DNA of 64,000 nt, from positions 295,118 through 359,117 of the forward strand of contig VZRZ01008732.1 of assembly GCA_013398175.1 (NCBI GenBank). The letters run 5' to 3'. A program made the translations under genes and the position numbers. The notes under the pieces are model-generated. The model saw only the letters and a list, made by a program, of their open reading frames with translations, had not been told where the DNA came from and made no database searches. This DNA comes from Climacteris rufus (lineage: Eukaryota > Chordata > Aves > Passeriformes > Climacteridae). This document shows positions 46,167 to 60,000 of this stretch, one piece after another. Numbering within the stretch: the stretch's first letter is position 1; the number at the start of each line of letters is the position of its first letter.

Positions 46167-48473
46167 AAAACAAATTAGTTCATCATGATAAGTACTATTA
46201 CACCACATGACTAAGGAAGGCAGAATTAGAAGACAGAATGAAATTCTGGTGAAATTTTGTTTCCACTTTCAAAGCAAATGGAAGAGGCCTTACAAAGCCT
46301 TTATATCTCCATTACTAATATTAGTGCAAAACAGATAAGAATTATTCAGCTACTATTATGGAGCAGGGAGGTAACAGATAAAGCAGCTTTTCTCCTATCT
46401 CACAGAATATATTCCAGTCCTCAAATCCTCCCATTTCTAAAAACTCTCCAGTTCCCTGATGTATATGTGATTCTGTAGAGATAAAAGAAAGTTCAGTTAG
46501 AGCATGTCTGCCTAGAGCTCACTGAGTCTCAAACATCTGTTCAGTCTGCCTGCTTTTGCAGATTAGTTAACCCTGTTAATTCCCCCTTTTTAGCTAAAAG
46601 TTGTGTCACCTAGGAGTGATCAGACCTTCTTCTGAGGAGGAGATGGACACCTGCCTCTTGAAGAGAGCAGTGAAATTCTGGTCAGACACCTATTTTGTGG
46701 ACCATGTTTTGGAAAAATAGTCTCATGGTAAAAATCTGCAATGTGGGAAAACCTAAGATTTCCCTCTAATTTTAAGAGTGATGACACATAGCAGAATGGT
46801 GATCTGGAAGTGCCAACAGCACACCCCTAAATGCAATTTACATTAGATGAACATTGAATTAAAAGAAAAACATTTTCAGAAGCCCTGACACATCTATGTA
46901 CTGGTTTTGCCTTTTTTTCCCCTTTTTTTTACGCCCTTTTTTTTCCTCATTCCATTATACCTCATTACAGCAAGTCTTTGATTCAGTGTCAGACAAAAAT
47001 CAGCACAGAAAATAATTTTTCAGTTTTCAGGACAAATGCTTCAAAAGAACTAGACCATTATGTTGAAGGTGGGCAGTCCTGCCTTTATTCTGTTTCATTT
47101 CATCGCTCTGTTAGATGTCCCTCTTCAGAACAGGACTCATTTTCTGTGTACCTACGTGACCATTCCGACATATCTATGTACCCATCAGTCAATGTAGATT
47201 GGATGACTAGGAAAAAATTGTTCTCTGATTTATCTTCTTCCTTCTTTGGACTTTACAGGGAATTTAGGAGGGATTTTTTAAAGTATATTGAATCACCCAT
47301 ATTTGGGAACACATTTAACATTTTAGTTAGGCAATGAGCAATGATTACTTTCACTAGACACCTAAAACTGGACTCCGAGTTTTCTTCAAGTTACGGCAAT
47401 ATAGATCTTATTCTATACAAAAGGTATACAAGTTTATCTCAGATTTTAAATAGAATCTCACTGTAATTTCAGCTTCAAAAATTGTTGCTACACTTAAGTG
47501 CTTAAGTATGCCTGTAGTTAAGCAAACTGAAGAGTTATTGGGAGATCTATCTACAGAGAAGAGAATCAGGAGAACTATTGGACTATTTTTTTTTAATATT
47601 TAGTTTTCATATTATTTAATGAAGTAAAACTAAACTTCAAAGGGTTGCCTAATTAACTGTTTAAAACTAATGTCATTTTAGAATTATTTTTCTAATATTT
47701 CATTTTGCCTGTTCCTCTATAGTTTTGGCTATTCCTTTAGCAGTTGATTACACCACACTAAAAATTCTTGGTGGGAAACTCCTACGTGAAAATAATTGAA
47801 AAAATTGAAATAATATAAATGTCAATTTATATCTGCCTATCTGTTTGGTGTGGTTGATATTTCTATGAATTTTAGCTACCAGGTGAAACATGCTCAGAAA
47901 TAGTCATTGTTCTTTTCAGCCTGGTGATTTACATTGATAAATCTTTGCTTAACATCTTTCTCTTTCATCTTTGTTCTTGTCAATTCTATTGTCTTTAGGG
48001 AAATGTCAGAATAAAAAAAAAAAACCAAACAAATGTATCCATCTTAAAAGGTGTGAAATTATTTCATCTATGTTGGAACCCTGAATTCTGAGAATTTCAC
48101 TGTTTCTGCTTTAACAAGTTTTGATCCCCAGAAATACACCTCATTTGATCTTAAACCCTGGAAAAGACTTCCCCTGTAGTGTGATAACTTTGAAATTAAT
48201 GCTGTATAGTTAAGGTTATGTCACTAGGTGAATTAGGTAGAAGTGTAGACATTTTGGTTTATGAAACATTGTAATACTAGTGTCCAAAATGGAGGGTTTA
48301 GGTGTTGTTTTATAACTTCCTTTTTTACCTTTGTTACTTCCCCTTTCTTCTCCAAAAACTTGTGTTTTCTGCCATTGGTTCTAAAGTTCCGCAATGCGGG
48401 ATAAGAAAAACGAATTATTGGGTTTTTATTGAAAATATCCTACGCAACCCCTCCCTAACTGGACAATCTGGTG

Positions 48474-48481
48474 TATAAATA
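48474..48481 (+). promoter_or_regulatory. LTR TATA box
   Basis: TATAAATA lies 96 bases upstream of the AATAAA signal within the solo LTR, a plausible core promoter of the former provirus. Confidence 0.75.
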
Positions 48482-48569
48482 AGCTGGACGAGAAGTGCTC
48501 GACCCCATTTTGAACCTTGTTACTAATGACAAAGCACTTTTCTGTGCTGCCAAGTTATAGATAACACTT

Positions 48570-48575
48570 AATAAA
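48570..48575 (+). terminator. LTR poly(A) signal
   Basis: AATAAA stands within the solo LTR downstream of its TATA box and upstream of a GT-rich stretch. Confidence 0.7.
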
Positions 48576-48707
48576 CATTTTGAGACCGAAGAAACTCTGA
48601 AGTATTTCTACTGTGTCTTATCTCAAGTGTCTGTTAAAATGAACTCACAAAGAGAAGATGTGCCATGGCAGTGACCGAAACCTTTGGCCAAAATTGTGGC
48701 ACATCTA

Positions 48708-51700
48708 AATATTCTGTACAAGAATTTGAAACAAAATCAGGGTGGTTTATTTAGATTTTAAAAACGAAACAATTTCATATTTAACAATCAAACTGAACAA
48801 AACATCTAAGAAAGTAAAGGAGCCATGAGTGTTAATATTAGTTCAGCTTTAGGTTCTACAGCTAAAAGTACATTTCAAGCCAGTTGGAAAAGGTGTTGTG
48901 GCACAGTATATTATTAAGCAGTCTTTCAGGTCCTAATACTGCTAATTTGTTGTAGATGTTATTTTTGAAATATATAATGTTAGAGCTGATTTTTTCTTAT
49001 TATTACTACTTTTCAAATGTGCAGTTGTTGTTCCTGTGAATTTTTCATTGGTTACTTTCTGTTTGTACTTCGTGAAGGGTATGCTGTTTTATATGCTGTT
49101 TTACTTATTTCTTAAAGGTGAGCTCTGAAAGACGTTCCACTTACAAGAGATGCTGTTCACAGCCTGCTACAACCCAAGAGAGCTCAAAGGCCCTCACTTA
49201 GGACTGCTGTTTACAGGGTCACATGAGATTGGCTTTAGTCATCTGTCAATCGCCGTTCTGGCCATAATCCAAGACAGTAATTCCTGGATTTTTCAAAAGG
49301 ATAGTAATGATAACTCTAGCTATGACTCAGTAAAGCAACGTTTCAAAGCTATCAGGGAATGACTGATTATCTCTCATCCCCTTCCTTGGTTAGGCAACAG
49401 AAGTTCCTGGTACAGACAGTGTTTCTGATAAGCTCGAGGGGAATGGCATCACCTTGGAGTCATTTATCAAGGCCACCAAGAATTACTGAGATTGTAGAGC
49501 AGTCTGAGTTGGGGGAGGTGGGATGCACTGCCACAGTGGCTTAGACTGCAATTCTTGGACAGGGTATCAATATAATTATATTTCATTGGGAACTGATGAT
49601 CAGAATCAACACAACTAAAATGCCCTTAGAATTAAGGACAGTTACAATTTTCACTTCTGAAATTAATCTTGCACAGTGTTAAACTGCTTATGGCATGTGC
49701 CCTTAATCACTGACACACAACCTCTCCACAGACTTATCACTGGAAAGTGTTACATGTGGACAGGATGAGAATAGATTTCCTTGAAAGGATGGCATAGCAA
49801 TGTCTTCTAGATATAAGCATATCAATTCTACAAGGACAAGCTGTGATCTAATAATGGCATTAGAAGGAATCAGGGAAGAAAACTCATTTATAAAACTTTG
49901 CTCAAAATGAACAATCCCAAAGTGGAGGCTGTAGAACCTAGATCACTGGGTCTGTCACTTCATTCATAACAGTCACACCAAAAGCACAGGAGAAGTCCTC
50001 TGCCTGTGAATTACCAATTTATATAATTGCTCTTATACTGGTCCTAAAACCTGTGGCATAAGGGACAAAGACAAGATTCTGGGCCAAGAGTTGAATGCAG
50101 TTGACCCAAATTGTTCTACAGGAGTGGGATATAAAATGATCCTCAAAAGAACATAAAAAAATGAAAATGTATATTTAGGTGGGGAATGGGGGACTTTGTT
50201 TATTTGCTTGTATGTTTGTTTTTAAACCAAATTCTGCTATAGTTACTTCTCTGGCACTCTGAGTACATTTGTTGTGAGTAGTGTGGTCCAAAAATTAAGA
50301 CATTATTTTTCATTTACACACCTAGATTCACGGTTTATTTGAAGTAGTCATTCATTACTTCTCAAGCATAGATGCAGGTTTTACAGTCAAACCAGGGATA
50401 CCATTCTCCAGTATTTCTGGGTGTCCAAGCTACATCCTTCATATCCTTTTAAACATTTCTTTCCATTCCTTAGTGTTTTTCTCTTCATTCTAACACAAAA
50501 GCTCAGGTATCTCATGGAACTGGTGCTGGAATATAGAATCATTTGTTTTCAAATGGCCTTCTCTGCTCAGTGATCTGTGTGAAACTAACCAGTGGCTGAA
50601 TTCAATTCCTGCAGCACAATTGCTCCACAAAAAGTGAAACTATCATCAATTTCATCAGAGGGATTAGGCAAACCCTTAGAGACAGTGTTAGCGCTGAGAT
50701 ATCGTTATGTCAAGCAACATGCAGTATTATTTCTTCTTTGTATTACTCTGAAAATATATGGAGCAGTACAGCCAGGAATATTGCCAACTTGTCAAGCTAC
50801 AAAAGCACTACAATAGCTTTTTAATTATATGTCTGATATTAATCGCCAGATTATCCTATTTCCTACAGCCCCTGATCAACATTTCCATGCAAGGAATGGA
50901 GAGAAAACATAGAATGCCACACAGTTCACACATATGTTTTTATTGCTAGAATTACCTTTAGTATTATTTCTTGGCAAAACAACTGTTCCAAAAACATAAC
51001 CCACGTCCCTCCTTCAGTGCCATTTATGTCTTCAGGAGCAGTGCAACTTCTGCACCCCTTGCTGATGTATCAACAAGCTGTTTCAACAGACTGTTCCTCT
51101 GTCAGGAGGTTTGCAGCTCCCAACACAACACTAGGCCCTACTACTGGGATGGTCCAGTCATGTAATCTGAGGGGTTTTTTGATATTGCTGTCCAAAGATC
51201 TTCACACATTTGGCTGCTTAGCTACGTGTTAGGTGGAAAGGGTCTGAGGTCTCCTGGACATGCCATATCTGTCAGCTGCCTGTGGATTCATTGGATACCT
51301 TAGACATTTGAAATATCGTTCAAAATAGCCATTTTTAAGTAATAGACTCTCATCTTTTCTGTTTCTCCTGTTTCGTTGGAAGATTTTTTTTAAGTTTTTT
51401 TTTTTTATTATTTGGTTATTTTTCTATCTCTCTGCTTTTATGTTAAACTCGAGTATTTTCTGAGGGGTTCAGCTGGTTTTTGTTTCTAAACATGAAACAA
51501 AAGGTCTTGAAATTTAGGATAAAAAGGTATGGATACTGTGCTGGTATTATAACATCAAAATTCCAGCAATAACCCTTGTCTTTACATTTTTCTTTCTGCT
51601 TAGTTTTTAATTTTTCTGAAGGTTTGTATTACCTAACCTAAAAATATATTAACACTTCATAGCTTATCAGGTTTCAGTGATGAAACATATATCTTGAAAA

Positions 51701-53648
51701 CAGTTTATCTTACATAGGCTTAAAGATTTGAAGATTTTTGTTGATAGGTTGCAGAGCATAAAATATGCTATAAAAAATTACTGCAAAGCGACTTTTGAAC
51801 CATTCTGTCAAAACACTTTATCACTCAGCTACTGGGACACGCTTTGTTGCAGTGAATTAGCACCTTTTTTCTCTCTTCTCCATCTTAAAGTCTCTTGATG
51901 TGAAAGGGTGAATGTTGCCTCACTAGTTAATCACCAAAGAAAGGATAGAAAGCCTAATATGCAATGTGAGAAACATCAGGGTGACAAGTGCTATTTTAGC
52001 ATCATTGAAAGGAAATATTTTTCAGTTGTTTAACTGCAGGAAAGAACAACTTGGTATCTGGGTAGCACTAAATGGCCTGAGAGCACATACATCTGACTTG
52101 TGTTCTTGTCAATTTCTGAACTTAGTAGTTGTGTTTAATAGATACAAAATCAACTAGTTATCACTCATTACTTAACAATCGAACTTGAGTTGGCCATGTT
52201 TGTTTTTTTTTTCATGATCCACCATGCAGACACATTGTTTTTCATGCTTCTGTGAATCTAAATGAAAGTCAGATATCAGAAGCTACATTGTCCATGGCCT
52301 ATTTGTTTTAAATTACTTTTTCAGTTAAGTTACTGCAAACTAAATACTGGTACCCTATTGAATACAAAATGTTTTGGTTTTTTTTCTAGCACCGTTACAA
52401 AAAAGTACATGGTTTGTACTACCCCAAAGCAGGGTTGGAAAAATACAGCAGGAGTGTAACAAGACCTTCTGAAAAAAAGGTTTACATTCTGTGATTCCAA
52501 TTTTAGGAACTTTGAAGTACTCAGGAAGAATGAAATTACTTCTCTCTGTACAGAAATCTTGGAGATCCAAATCTGTAATAACTTTCTTTATAAAATTATC
52601 ATTGAAGCCACTGTAGTTTTTAACTCTTATCAAAAGTAAGATTACGCTTCATTTCCTCTCTCTCTTTTCTATTCTGTAATAATTTCCTTTTTCCTTATTT
52701 AACACAACTACAAGTACTGAATTTAGACATTATAAGGGAGAGTTAAAATTCTTGGTTCCTGCAAAGGTTTTGTAAATGCAAATATCATTACATCTGAGTA
52801 TCAGGATCCTTGCTGAGATGTCTAGAACTACTCAGAGGAGTTATTCAGAACACTTCCTACAAACCAAAGCATTATGACTACTGTGGGATGACAGCTTAAG
52901 AAAGCACACCTTCACACCACTTGCTAACAAGGTCAGATGTCCTAGGATTAACACCTGTCAGGGAAGAGAAGCACTCCCAATGTCAGCACAGCAGATATTT
53001 CAAACACAGCTGCTTTCATGTACTAGAAAATACTTCAAACCTTTAATGTGATCAAAATGATGGGGATGCGACTCAACCACAGTATGATTGTTTTCTCCAA
53101 CAGAAGGCAGTGTCTTAGAAATCTGCTGCCTCTGATGCTGTTACATTCTATTGTGTGACATAACAGGACATGTGCTGATGATAACTTGTTCAATAACCTG
53201 GAAAGACCATATATTGAGACTTTTTGTGGAAGATCTGTAACTGAAATGCTCCAAGAATTGATCAATGTTGCTTTCTATCACCCCATAAACTAATTTGGCT
53301 ATAGTATCTGTTCCTTGCTTACTGTGGGGTCACAACTGTCTTATATTTAGGATTTGGGGTTTTTTTCTGTCCCTATTCTGTGAGGAGGGATAGTTTTTAC
53401 TGGTTTTTTTAAGCTTCATGGAAAAGCTAAATGTAAGCCTGTAAAATAAAAAGGACACAGGCGTGAACTTTAACAGTGATACACTCTTGACTATTAGCAC
53501 AGTGTCCACACTCTTGACTATTAGCACAGGCCATGGCATACTTTTAACCCATGCAGACTAGCATTTTCTAGATTAAGATAGGGGCAGGTTTAGGGTTATC
53601 TGTTAGAGCTAATCCTAACAGACATCTGAATTCCCTCCCTTACTTGGG
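48708..53648. other. Unique AT-rich sequence, no gene seen
   Basis: No dispersed repeat recognised. A patch of moderate GC at 49100-49560 has two end-to-end open frames (70 and 61 codons), overlapping by the ATGA type, with no recognisable motif. A 27-bp tandem duplication lies at 53481-53529. Confidence 0.35.
53481..53529. repeat. 27-bp tandem duplication
   Basis: The phrase ACACTCTTGACTATTAGCAC occurs twice with a 27-base period. Confidence 0.9.
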
Positions 53649-53686
53649 AATATAAGTTGAATGGATGTCGCAGTAACGACACGAAN
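53649..53686. other. Duplicated LTR edge ending in a single N (probable assembly seam)
   Basis: The 30-odd bases at 53649-53685 (AATATAAGTTGAATGGA plus the first 20 bases of the LTR) repeat those at 53729-53765 except for one C/T difference, and stop at an N at 53686. After the N, a near-copy of the upstream phrase CCCTTACTTGGG restarts. This looks like two haplotypes or two contig ends laid side by side. Confidence 0.8.
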
Positions 53687-53745
53687 CCCTTACTTGGGGA
53701 GGGAAAGAAGATGTGAGCATGATGTACGAATATAAGTTGAATGGA

Positions 53746-54059
53746 TGTTGCAGTAACGACACGAAGGAAGAAGGAGACAAGGGACACCTGTCAGCAGGAA
53801 GGAGGAAAAGGAAGGGGCGAGCAAGACCCGCCTTGTTTATTATATATGCATTTAGAAATCACTGTCCATTGGAGGAATGAGTTTGTCCTCCCTCAATCAC
53901 AGTGGTCAAAGGAAATGTCAATCAAATTCTGTGCCCGGGAGAAAGGAATGTAAACAATAAGATACCGTTACAATAACATGGCTATGTTTACATAGAAGAA
54001 TGTGAGAAACTAGTTACAAAAGAATGATAACATCCAGAACTGCAAAAGTCAGGGCAACA
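53746..54059 (-). mobile_element. Solo LTR, copy B (6-bp target duplication AATGGA)
   Basis: The 314-bp element starts TGTTGCAGTAAC and ends CAGGGCAACA. AATGGA lies at 53740-53745 and 54060-54065. It is closely similar to 24432-24739 over its full length, including the block 'CCTCCCTCAATCACAGTGGT' and the poly(A)/TATA region. Minus orientation follows from ATATATAATAAAC read on the minus strand. Two unrelated 6-bp duplications show these are independent insertions and not a segmental duplication. Confidence 0.95.
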
Positions 54060-54065
54060 AATGGA

Positions 54066-57000
54066 TATGGGCTTACCATGCCAAAGATCACTTCCTACAC
54101 TATAAAATAACTAGAATAAATTTGAATTTTGAGTACCACATTACACACTATAAAATATCATTTGTACTCATTTTAAAAGCAAAAAGAGTTGTGGTATAAT
54201 CTATGATAAATTTCTATTCAAAATCAGTTATAATGAAAGACAGTGAATAGAAAGAACTACAACTGCACAAATGTCATTATACCTGAAAATAAGCTATTAA
54301 ATAATTTCTTCTCTTTGTTGTCTCAGGAATTTGTTTGCAAACAGATGCTGATTTCTATTATTGTATTCACAGTGCATTTACTGAAGAGCTGAAATGCTCA
54401 ATGCATTTAATGCACACAATACATTTACTGAGAAGATGGAACAAAGTCCAATTTATGTCCTGATTACTATGGCATATATTAGCACACAAAGATACAACTG
54501 CTGATTTGTATTTAAAAAAGTCAAGTATACACCACAATGAAAAGCATACCTGAATTACAGAGGAGTGTCTTTGTAAAAATAGCTTACTGCCCTTATGTTG
54601 TTTAACAATATGCAAATGCACTGGTGTGTATTATGGCATGTGTTATGAAGGCCCATGTCCTTTTGCCCTTCAGTTAAACCTGCAATCCTGTTTCCAGTTT
54701 ATAATGATGAATTTGAGGTATCACTGATTTTAGAATATAAGGGAGAATTTAGAATCTTATTGCAGAAGAAATAAACTGAGATTTCCTGTATATATCCTTT
54801 TGTGATATCTTCGTGCTCTAATTGTCATTAAACTTGAAGAAAAAAGTGATGGGTTGAACTCCAAAAAGGGAATTGAACATGAAAGGATGACAGTTTCTCA
54901 TTTTTACTTCATAGAAATGATATTTCATGCCTCATTCTCTAAAGAGTTGTGCTTATACATCTTCAGTTAAAATATTGCTGACCAGTTAAAAAAATACTTT
55001 TGAGTCAGCTTTTTTAATTTCAATCCACTAATTGGCATGAATCAATAGAAAGATACAAACTTTTTCACAGCACAACTCAGCCAAAGCACATTATTACTAA
55101 ACCTATTTATGCTGTATTTCCTCATTATTAAAATATTGCAAAAAATGGGATAAAACCTGATAAATTCTGGTTTACTTACTCTCAGATTCTGTATGCTTTG
55201 ATAGTAAGATTGTATTTTTCACAAATTTTATGGATACATTTAGAAAGCAGTGTAAAAGCAAAATGCCTATTACTGATATAATAATAGAGGAATGTTTATT
55301 CCAGTTCTAAATAGCATGCTGTTTCACAAACTATTGCTTGCCTAGCAAATAAAATTACCCCTGTATTATTTTCTTAACATTTCAAATCATTTTCTAACAT
55401 GGTTTTAATAAGTAGGAAAGTTTACAGTAAGGAGTACCCCCAGTCAGTATGTCTAGGAAGCGAATCACTGTTTTCACTGCCTGGATTTCCACAAATCATT
55501 TGCATTTGAGCTGATGAGCAAGTTCAGCAGGGAGTTGGGACCGAGGGGATTAATTGTGACTGGTAACATACATCTTCTTGCTTAGCTTTTTGTTTACTTT
55601 TCTACAAGTTTTGTTGAGAAGTCTGAGTCTGCGCTAATCCTTTAGTATCTACTTTTGACAATTCTTGACAGGGAAAGGATAAATATGAACATAATAACTG
55701 ATGTCACTGGCACCCCCCATCAATAAGGATCTGTTGCTCCTCTTCTACACTGCAGGGAAAATTGCTGAAAAACTTGAGTCCATACTAAGGAAGTTAAATG
55801 CTTTATAACCTACATCAATTTTCCTGGTTTAGGCACCAAGTTGTTCTGGCTATTTTTCTAGTTTGATGAGATTTGTAAACTAAAATATTTTTAATAAGAC
55901 TGCAACAAATTTTAGAAGGATTGGACATTTTGACTGAAAAAAAATTTTTTTAGCAAGTCTTTCCAAACTAGGATTTATTATATTATTTGTACACAGGAAG
56001 AATTTTTACTTTCCTGACATATACTATACTAGAATTTCAAAGCAAATTCTACACCACTTTTTTTCTTACATAGCATTTTCGTGATACATAAAAAAAGTAG
56101 ACAAAAAAGGAAAACACATTTTTTTCTTGAATGTAAAAATTTATATACCTTTTCAATAGCTGTGATATTTTTTTAGCAATAAAGAAAAACATTGCAAGTA
56201 GATATTACACAATAAAATGAGGCAACAGGTAAAATGAGGACTCTTCAAAAAGAGATGATGGGACAGAATGTAGTGAAGAAGGCTTATGTACCACAGAAAA
56301 CAGGAGTAGTAACAGTTTTGAGATCTATTATATTTTACACTGAACTATGATATAGAGAAATTGTCACTGTGCTCAAGGAAAATCCACAGAGATCCAAGGA
56401 AGTGCCAAGGCTGAATACAGTGTGAAGCTAGAATGACACTCCATGCTGTAGATCCACAAAACCCACATATTTCTCTCCAGGACAGGCAATCTGTGAAACA
56501 GACACTACCATAGAAGTTGCATAAATGTTAATAAGTTATAAATAATATAAAATAAACTATGGGTCCAGAATATTTGTGCATGAGTCTGCAGAAGTAGGTC
56601 ATGAGAATTTCTGTAAGGATCTGAAGTCTTGATGAGGTATTTCTTGACAAGTCTTTATAAAACTACATCAAAAAACAGAGTGTAGAATCAAAAGGAATTT
56701 AGAGAATTCCCAGTATCATTACTTTCCTGCAGACAGTATGCCATATGGCCAATTCTATAACATAACCTACTTCATTTTTAAAGCTAATAACTTTCCCAGA
56801 TTTTTGTCCTTCCACCTCTGTGTTTGAAAGGCTTTTCCAAAAACATATTCCTTTTACTATTACAGATCTCTTTTTCATTATCTTGCTGTTGCTTTGACAT
56901 TTGTCATGATGTTTAGTTGACTGAGTTAATTCATATCCAAATCGCTCAGAAACGAAACAGTGACAGATAAAGGTTATAAAACCATCATTGATTTCACAGC

Positions 57001-60000
57001 TAAGGTAACTCATTTGAGGTAGGAGACCAAGCAAGTGACTGGAAGTAGAGTGTCAACTGCTGGCTGGTATTACATGTAGAGAAAGCCCAAGAACTTGGCC
57101 TGGGCTACATGAGTACTTACACCATTGGTGGTTTAAGCTAAAAATCTAATTTATTAAAAAAATAAATAGCTAAACCAAGAGATACAGGGAGGAAGTGGCT
57201 TCACACATGAACACCTGACACTGCACCGATGGCTCAGTATGAGGCAGATCCCTTATACCTGTGAGACAAGCCACCAGGCAAGACTTAGACAAGCATTTAT
57301 AAAAAAATGCATAGACCCTCACCTGTGCCTCACGAGTTACACAGTAACTCACAAGGCTGTTGACAACTGCACTTAATCTACCAAAGTATTGAAAAATCCA
57401 ATATTCATCCATCTGTGGATTCTACAAGGAGCTGACGGTTGTCCTTGTTAAAGTGACACTCTGCCCCTGAAGAATGTTCATGTTTAATCACATATTTTAT
57501 CCATAGATCTCTTGTCCAGAATAAATTTTTTAGTTGTTTCAAGAATTCACATAGATTTGTCTATGATGATATGACTTTTTTTCTAGTCCAAGTAAAATAT
57601 TAAAATTATTCAATTATACAATTACTTCAGTCCTTAGTTAGATACCGTTAGGAACATTAAGATTATGATGACGGGAGAGGAGAGCTGGTCCAAACAAAGC
57701 TCTGCAAATGATATTAACCTATGCTTTAAATCAAGGTTTCTTTTTCTTTTTCTTTTCCTGTGGATTTTTACATATTATTCCTTAACTTTTGCATGCATAC
57801 CTCCAACTAAATTTTATTGCTCTGGTTAATTAACACTGGAGTACATCTTTGGAAAGATATTCAATCTTTACCTTACTTTTACTGAGTTTCTTCTTACAAG
57901 CATTTCACCTCTTTACTAGAATTCCCACTTTCATCAATAAGCATAGAAACTGCATCCTCAGTATCTCTGTTGTGTTCTCAGCAACTCAACAAATCTTTTC
58001 AACTTTTTGCACAAGGCTCTCCATTATGTGTGCATTACAATTCTGAAAAATGGAGAGACAAACAGGTGTCTGCACTTTTAGAAAAAAAACCAAAACCATA
58101 AAAACCCAGAAAAAGTATTTACCAATGTTCTCTAATGAGGATTTAAGTTCTCATTTTTAATAGGACAAATCATGCATACTAAGCTGAAATGTGTGAAAAA
58201 CAGTTAGCAACTTACCCTTTCAATCTGAGAAAAATTCATTTTGAAGTGCAATAAAAACTCTATTATGTCATCCATCAAACATTACTTTTAATTTATTCAT
58301 TAGGGTGCCATGGTTAAGAAAAAGCAAATTATTTTTTAATATCTTACAGCATTCAGATGTGCCTAAAGCCTTAGCACAGATATTCACCTGATAATATAAA
58401 GTTCATAGTTTATTCAACCACAGCAGCTGTTGTCATTTATTTTTCAGCTCTAGAAAAAGATTTATAATCTGATTTTAAATGCAACATATATTTAACCATC
58501 AGATCTGTAGCAAAAACAATCACACCGATACTATTAGAGCCAGAAAAAGAAGGGAGGAAATATCGTCATGATAAGAAAGAAACAAAATGAAAATAAATTG
58601 ATTTTACTCCTTTTCTCTTTTTAAACACCTCTTCTGAAATCTTCAGTAAAAAGACAAAAAAATTTAAAAGCACATTGAGATATTACCAAATTGAATTCTT
58701 TTACTTATTGTTGCAAAGTACTGACAAATACGTTTAACAAGGATTTTCTTGGTACCTCTAAGCAATGGAGAGATTTGCTCAGAAGCACAGTGATTTGGAA
58801 TGCATATTGGCATTCATCACAAAAAATATGAGGATTTCCATATTCTATACAGATTTTTTTTTTTCCATTTTGGTTAAGAATTAAACGTCCCTCATCTTCT
58901 CTGATGCCTTTGGAAAATTTTAAAATTATTTCAAGGAGTAAAAAAGCATTCTCTAAAAACCACTTTAAAAAGACAGGCTTTTTGAAACCCAATAGGGAAA
59001 ATTGAAAATAAAAAAAATATATACCTTTTCTAAAACAATAAATGTTTGGACATGACCAGTGTTGTAGGTCATAATTTGGAACCAGCAATAGAGATAGTGT
59101 ACTATGAGCAGTCATTATAGAACTTAGGTGTATCCATCAGTGTGTACTGCACAATGCATATATTGTCATTCTTCAGAGTCTTGGCACTATGTTATTAAAA
59201 GACCAGACATGCCAATTTAAAAATAATAAACCCTCATATATTTATTGACCAATTTATTGCATTAAGACATTCTGTTGAGTCTAAGTGCATGAAAATTGTA
59301 ACAGGCACAAATGATCTTTTTTATAAGTGTTATGTCCTCCTGACACACTAGCAAACAGTGGAAACAGTAGGACTCTTACACACTGCTCTTCCTGTGGAAG
59401 TCCACATGCCAGTGACACTGTAACAGGGCCAGTTACTAACTCCCCTAAGTTCTGCTCTTCCTGGACACCCACAGCCCACATCCCAGCCAAGCTTTAGCCT
59501 GATCCTGTCCCGAAGGAGGCGACCAAAACTTTTGGAGTGGCGTGCCCTGGCTTGCTCCTCACTGGGGAGTGGGACAGGCCCTGGCTCCTGCCCTGACATC
59601 CCACAGGGACATGCCACTGTTCAAAATACCCCAGGAAGCAACCAGTATACAAGATACCTGATAAACTAATCATTACCTTGACAGAAGGTAATCTGTATTT
59701 TAGATTACAGATTTTAATTACAGGATTCATAAACCTGCAAACCAGAGTTAAATAAGTGCAAAGTATTTATATTTGTATTAAAAAAAGGAAAACGCCTGAA
59801 AAGTCATTATATCAAAACATTCCCAAAACATGCTTTTTGCTCACATAGATATTCTACCATAGCAAAGTTGCATGAATACTGAGAGTAATTTTCAAATTTT
59901 GTTTGGGTTCAGGAGCAAAAAGCATGCATAAAATAACAAAATTTTCACATTAATAACTTGAACATGCTTAAATATCCTTTCCATATCTACTGCATGGTAC

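Larger units (their letters stand above)
42195..48064. other. AT-rich sequence with (TA)n and a 34-N gap, no gene seen
   Basis: Poly(T)/(TA)n lies at 42307-42328. A 13-bp direct repeat GTTTTCAAAAAGT at 46019-46031 and 46058-46070 brackets a (TA)n tract. A gap follows at 46133-46166. The 119-codon plus-strand frame at 46978-47337 is the longest here; I recognise no domain and do not call it. Confidence 0.35.
48071..48701 (+). mobile_element. Solo LTR, plus orientation (6-bp target duplication CATCTA)
   Basis: The 631-bp element starts TGTTGGAACCC and ends AAATTGTGGCA. CATCTA flanks it at 48065-48070 and 48702-48707. TATAAATA at 48474-48481 and AATAAA at 48570-48575 are in the order and spacing of an LTR promoter and poly(A) signal, fixing the plus orientation. 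No internal retroviral sequence is adjacent, so it is a solo LTR of a class II type. It does not resemble the other LTRs in the window. Confidence 0.93.

Noticed and set aside
46978..47337. 119-codon plus-strand open frame
   Set aside because: No domain or splice context recognised. The length is compatible with chance.
55741..55800. Possible exon after a CTGCAG acceptor-like site
   Set aside because: No convincing donor site follows at a reasonable distance and no protein similarity was recognised.
58705..59115. 136-codon minus-strand open frame
   Set aside because: No recognised motif, and A/T-biased amino acid content rich in Phe, Leu and Lys. A few frames of this length are expected by chance in 64 kb.
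59340..59640. GC-rich island as a possible LTR or promoter
   Set aside because: I found no TG...CA termini with a target duplication and no TATA/AATAAA order, so no feature call was made.
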